A DNA stretch of 37,225 bases, from assembly GCA_020832665.1 (NCBI GenBank), contig JAFIEG010000041.1:1-37225 (forward strand). The letters run 5' to 3'. The translations under genes and the position numbers were made by a program. The notes under the pieces were generated by a model that was not told the origin of the DNA, made no database searches, and saw nothing but the letters and a program-made list of their open reading frames with translations. Positions 33,592-37,225 of this stretch are shown piece after piece (the first letter of the stretch is position 1; every line of letters begins with the position of its first letter). Source of the stretch: Pararhodobacter sp. (GTDB lineage: Bacteria > Pseudomonadota > Alphaproteobacteria > Rhodobacterales > Rhodobacteraceae).

Positions 33592-36416
33592 TGGCCCAGC
33601 CTTTCCAGCAATGCCGGCACATGCACCTGGTCGGATTTGTAGTTGCCCGAGAGCACATGCATGATCAGGTTGATGCCGAAGCGCATGGCCATCTCGCGCT
33701 GGCGCTCGCCGGTCATGCCGCGCCCGATGGGCACAAGCGGCAGGCCGCGCTCGTCCACCGCCCAGGCCGCCGCCCAGTCATTGCCGCCGATTACCACCGG
33801 CGTAACGCCGTCATTGAGGTTGCGAAACGGCATGCCCTCGGCACGCTCGGCCTCGGGCGGCGCGGCCTCGACCCAGACCTGGCTGCCGCTGTAGCGGCCG
33901 GGAAAATCGCCCAGCAGGAAGAAGGTGCGGGTGAGCACATGGTCATTGGGCACCGGCTCCAGCGGCGGGATGTCCAGCCCGGCGGCGATGGCCTGCAGCC
34001 GGCGCGCGGCGGGGGTTGTGCCGGTCAGCTCGGCGCGTTCGGCGTCGCGGGTGTCGAACAGGATCAGGCCGCCGCCGCGCAGATAGCGATTGATCCTTGC
34101 ATAGCCCTCGGGCGTGGGGATCGGGCTTTCCTCGACCACCGGCCAGTAAAGAAAGGGAAACAGCGCCAGCTCATCGCTTTCCACATCGACACGCATGGGC
34201 GTGCCGGGCTCGACCGAGGTGCGGGTGAATAGAGCCTCGGAAAGGCCCCGCAACCCGGCATGGGCGATTTCGTCCACCCGTTCGTCGCCCGAGGACACAT
34301 GCGCCAGCACCACCGATTCGGTGGCCTGCAACAGCCGCTCATCGACCGGCTGACGGCTGCTGGCGCTAGTCTCGGCGCGCGCCGGGGCCTCGGCCAGCGG
34401 CACCAGCGCCAACGCCAGCAACGCCGCACCCACGGGGCCCGCCCCCAGCCGCCCGGCCAGCGCCAGCGTGGCCAGCGCATCGGCCATCAGCGCCAGCGCG
34501 GCGGCGGAAAAGAACCAGCCGGCCAGAGGCTGCTCGGGGCGCTCGATGCCGCTTTCCAGCACCACGCCCGAGGGCCAGCTCGCCGGCTGCGGGCGGGTGC
34601 GCGGCCCGGCCACATTCAGCGCCACGCGTTGCGCGCCGCCGCTGTAAAGCCCCGGCACGGGCGCTCCCGGCTGCGGCTCGGCGGCATCGAGCGCCTCGCG
34701 CAGGGCGGGGCCGGGCACGGCGGGGCTATCCTCGGCGCGTTGCAGCCGGCCAAAGCCATCCAGCCGCGCCTCTTGCTGCCACAGGCTGTCGGCCAGTTCG
34801 GCGCTGTCGGGCAGCTGCCCGCGCGTGGAAACCGCGAGCCGTTCCAGCATGCGCACGAACAGCCCCGAGAGCGGCAGACTCGACCAGTCGGCCCCGGCGG
34901 TGACGTGAAACAGCACCACCTGCCCCTCGCCCAGCGCCCGGCGCGTGACCAGCGGTGTGCCGTCGGCCAGCTCGGCGATCGAGCGCTCGGAAAGGTCGGG
35001 GCCGGGCTGGGCCAGAACCTGTGCGCGCACCGTCACCTCGTCGGGGACGGCAAGGCCGGCAAAGGGCGTGCCCTCGCGAAACGGCGCCAGAAGGCGCGGC
35101 GCGCCCCAACTCATGGCACCGCCCACGGTGCGCCCTCCGGCGCGCAGCGTCACCGGCAAGAGCGGATCGTCAAGTGCGGCGCCGAAGGGCTGTTCGGCGC
35201 TGCGCTCTTCGGGCCCGGCGGCCAGGCGCGGCCCGGCAAAGCGCAGCAACAGCCCGCCTTGCTCGACCCATTCGGTCAGCGCCAGGCGCTCGCTATCGCT
35301 CAGCCCCGGCGCATCGCTGAGCACCACCACATCGGGCGCGGCGAGCAGCAAATCCTCGATGCCGCCGCCCTCGACCAGATCAGTACTCGGCGCGAGCGCC
35401 TGGCGCACGAAGTGCAAGGGCGTGAGCAGCGCCAACGCCTCGGTACCCTCGCGCACGCTCAAGAGCGCGACCTTGCGCCGACGCAGGCTGTCATCGGCCA
35501 GGCTGACCGAGGCCGGCCCGCGCGCGCCCTCGATCTGGAAGCGGGTGATGCGGTTGCGCAGCTCGGGCTGCAGGGAAAAGACGGCCTCGGCACTGTCGGC
35601 GCGGGTAGCGAATGCGAGCGGGGCGCGGGCCAGTTCGCGCTCGGTGCCGGCCGGGTCGCGGCCGATGGCGATGACATGCGCTTGGGCGGCCGGCAGCGCC
35701 TCGCCGGCGCGGCGGGCGGGCACGGTGACGCTGCCGCCCTCAAAACGCGCCGGCAGCAGCGCCAACACCGGGGTGTCGGTCTGGAACACACGCACCGGCC
35801 CGCGCGCTTGCAACTCGGCCAGCATTGCGGAGCGCCCCTCGCGCGCAAGCCCGTCGGATATCCACAGCGTTTCAAACGTATCGGGCAGGCTCTCCAGCCA
35901 GTCGGGCAACTCGGCGCCGGGCGCCACGGGCCGCGGTTGCAGCCCCGCCAGCCTTTCCTGCCAGTGCTCGGCGCCGCGAAAGGCCAGCGCCCCGCCCGAA
36001 GGTGGGTCGGTCAGGCGCACCAGCGCCACCGGGCGGCCGGCGCGGCGGGCATCGGTCAGCGCGCGCGAGACGCGCTCGGCCCGGCGCGGCCAGTCGCGGG
36101 CGCTGGCCCAGCTGGCATCCATCACCACCAGAAGCGGGCCCTCGCCGGGGCTGTCGGTGCGCGGGTTCAGCACCGGCCCGGCCAGCGCCAGGATCAGCGC
36201 CGCCAGCGCGGTCATGCGCAGCGCCAGAAGCCACCAGGGGGTGCGCTGGCTTTCGGGGTCGCGCTCACGCAGGCCCAGAAGCAGCGCGATGCCCGGAAAG
36301 CGCCGGCGCAGCGGCGCTGGCGGCACGGCGCGAAGCAGCCACCACAGCACCGGTAGCGCGATCAGCGCCGCCAGCACCGCCGGCGCGGCAAAGCCGATTG
36401 CGCCCAGCCCCACCAT
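33588..36416 (-). CDS. BatA/DUF4159 membrane protein
   Basis: A 942-residue protein. The N-terminal BatA-type anchor has two helices (MVGLGAIGFAAPAVLAALIA and WLLALRMTALAALILALAGP). A vWA-like region with VVMDASWASA follows, then a long middle with an amidotransferase-like stretch (VEQGGLLLRFAGPRL). Another membrane pair lies near residue 645-690, and a C-terminal DUF4159 domain contains FPFLYWPVVEESP and YLRGGGLILFDTRD. BatA-type proteins belong to clusters with MoxR AAA+ ATPases; function is poorly defined, perhaps protein maturation or stress tolerance. The start at 36416 overlaps the DUF58 gene's stop by one base (TGATG). The longer frame to 36473 would intrude into that gene and is rejected. 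Confidence 0.85.
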   Translation of the reverse strand: MVGLGAIGFAAPAVLAALIALPVLWWLLRAVPPAPLRRRFPGIALLLGLRERDPESQRTPWWLLALRMTALAALILALAGPVLNPRTDSPGEGPLLVVMDASWASARDWPRRAERVSRALTDARRAGRPVALVRLTDPPSGGALAFRGAEHWQERLAGLQPRPVAPGAELPDWLESLPDTFETLWISDGLAREGRSAMLAELQARGPVRVFQTDTPVLALLPARFEGGSVTVPARRAGEALPAAQAHVIAIGRDPAGTERELARAPLAFATRADSAEAVFSLQPELRNRITRFQIEGARGPASVSLADDSLRRRKVALLSVREGTEALALLTPLHFVRQALAPSTDLVEGGGIEDLLLAAPDVVVLSDAPGLSDSERLALTEWVEQGGLLLRFAGPRLAAGPEERSAEQPFGAALDDPLLPVTLRAGGRTVGGAMSWGAPRLLAPFREGTPFAGLAVPDEVTVRAQVLAQPGPDLSERSIAELADGTPLVTRRALGEGQVVLFHVTAGADWSSLPLSGLFVRMLERLAVSTRGQLPDSAELADSLWQQEARLDGFGRLQRAEDSPAVPGPALREALDAAEPQPGAPVPGLYSGGAQRVALNVAGPRTRPQPASWPSGVVLESGIERPEQPLAGWFFSAAALALMADALATLALAGRLGAGPVGAALLALALVPLAEAPARAETSASSRQPVDERLLQATESVVLAHVSSGDERVDEIAHAGLRGLSEALFTRTSVEPGTPMRVDVESDELALFPFLYWPVVEESPIPTPEGYARINRYLRGGGLILFDTRDAERAELTGTTPAARRLQAIAAGLDIPPLEPVPNDHVLTRTFFLLGDFPGRYSGSQVWVEAAPPEAERAEGMPFRNLNDGVTPVVIGGNDWAAAWAVDERGLPLVPIGRGMTGERQREMAMRFGINLIMHVLSGNYKSDQVHVPALLERLGQ

Positions 36417-37225
36417 CAGCGCCCCCTTCCCCAGGCGGCGCCATGCGCATTGGCGATGGCCTGCCACAACCACAACAGCCCGGCCGCCGGCGGGCTGTCG
36501 CTGTGCAGCGTGGCAAAGCGCCAGCCCGCCGAATACGCCATGCGATCGAGCAAGTCCTTGCGCTCGGCCAGCCGCTGCCGGTAGGGGCCACGAAGATCGG
36601 CGGCGCGCAGCGTCTCGAAGCGCAGATGCCCGCTCATGCTTTCAAAGCGAGTGCGCCCATCGAAGGGAAACTCCTCTTCCGCCGGGTCGAGCATCTGAAC
36701 CAGATACCCGCGAACATTGCGCGCCGCAGCCTGGGCGAGCGCCGCCTCGACCGGCGCCGGGTCACCGAGAAAATCGGAAAACAGCACGGCATGGCCGCCC
36801 GGCGGCAGCGCAGCCAGATCGGGCGCGCCATGCTCGGTGCCCGTGTTTGCTTCGGCGCCGGCTTCGGGCGCCGAAAGCGCCAGCGCCAGCGTGGTGGCTT
36901 GCGACTGGCCGCTGCGCGGCGGCATGTCGGGCCGGGCAAGGCCCACGCGCTCGCCCCCGCGCAGCAAAAGCAGCGCCAGCGACATGGCCAACAGCCGGGC
37001 GCGCGCGCCCTTGCTGTCGGCGCCCTTGCGGCTGGCGAAATCCATCGCCGCGCCGGGATCGACCCAAAGCGCCACCGCACGCGCCGCCTGCCACTCGGTC
37101 TCGCGCACGAAATGCTCGTCGCCGCGCGCCGAGCGGCGCCAGTCGATGCGGCGCAGCCCGTCGCTGCCGGCGGCGGGGCGGAACTGCCAGAACTCGGCGC
37201 CGTGGCCGGCGCGGCGGCGGCCATG
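36416..37225 (-). CDS. DUF58 domain protein, 5' end beyond the window
   Basis: The frame is open to the last base, so the N terminus is missing; the GTG at 37108 is not the true start. Visible residues include the DUF58 signature: GRRRAGHGAEFWQFRP, then GSDGLRRIDWRRSARGDEHF, and VRETEW. A vWA-like strand follows (VALWVDPGAAMDFAS), where DPGAA stands in place of the metal-binding DxSxS. The rest continues to WGRGR. DUF58 proteins are partners of MoxR ATPases; a moxR gene is expected just outside the window (inference). It is the first visible gene of a three-gene leftward operon. Confidence 0.9.
   Translation of the reverse strand, partial: HGRRRAGHGAEFWQFRPAAGSDGLRRIDWRRSARGDEHFVRETEWQAARAVALWVDPGAAMDFASRKGADSKGARARLLAMSLALLLLRGGERVGLARPDMPPRSGQSQATTLALALSAPEAGAEANTGTEHGAPDLAALPPGGHAVLFSDFLGDPAPVEAALAQAAARNVRGYLVQMLDPAEEEFPFDGRTRFESMSGHLRFETLRAADLRGPYRQRLAERKDLLDRMAYSAGWRFATLHSDSPPAAGLLWLWQAIANAHGAAWGRGR

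Noticed and set aside
34260-36356. 698-codon plus-strand open frame opposite the DUF4159 gene
   Set aside because: The opposite strand carries BatA and DUF4159 domains with membrane helices and start/stop overlaps. This frame has low-complexity Gly/Arg/Gln composition.

Overview
This 37.2 kb window is GC-rich, densely coding chromosomal DNA. Its gene families (glutathione-dependent homogentisate and gentisate catabolism, DUF2783, BatA/DUF58/DUF4159 cluster) and a palindromic intergenic repeat suggest an alphaproteobacterium of the Rhodobacterales (roseobacter/Paracoccus type). That assignment is inference, since there is no rRNA here. I see no tRNA, rRNA, CRISPR array, integrase or transposase.

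Layout. 1-2667: 3' part of carB. 2717-5189: free-methionine-sulfoxide reductase, an exported protein with two copies of an FVGRPNPP domain, and an lrgAB pair. 5338-9304: homogentisate (tyrosine) catabolism, with a MarR regulator divergent from hmgA-maiA-fahA. 9468-14917: a leftward two-gene cassette, made of a 1415-residue protein (galectin-like domain, GT31-like and GT2-like glycosyltransferase domains) and an overlapping APH-fold kinase-like protein. 15118-17757: P-type cation ATPase. 17857-22169: three-gene ABC exporter (ATPase, FtsX-type permease, HlyD-type adaptor). 22295-24157: an FtsH protease. 24208-27582: MBL-fold protein, FAD monooxygenase and DUF2783 protein, divergent from a second MarR gene. 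27758-31393: gentisate operon (gentisate dioxygenase, fumarylpyruvate hydrolase, 3-hydroxybenzoate 6-hydroxylase-like enzyme), divergent from a third MarR gene. 31453-37225: three overlapping leftward genes of a BatA/DUF4159/DUF58 envelope cluster, the last cut by the window end.

How the parts fit. Three aromatic-catabolism modules share one design: a MarR gene divergent from a short operon, with an inverted repeat in the shared gap. Homogentisate is cleaved to maleylacetoacetate, isomerised and hydrolysed. Gentisate is cleaved to maleylpyruvate, but its module has no isomerase. The MaiA of the hmg operon looks like NagL-type maleylpyruvate isomerases and could serve both pathways. The MBL/FAD/DUF2783 module has no assigned substrate, and its MBL protein has lost one metal site.

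Most noteworthy: the galectin/GT31/GT2 fusion with its kinase-like partner; the MBL protein lacking Zn2-site ligands; the three MarR operators; the paired-repeat exported protein; and a dispersed palindromic repeat that runs into the 3' end of one marR gene.
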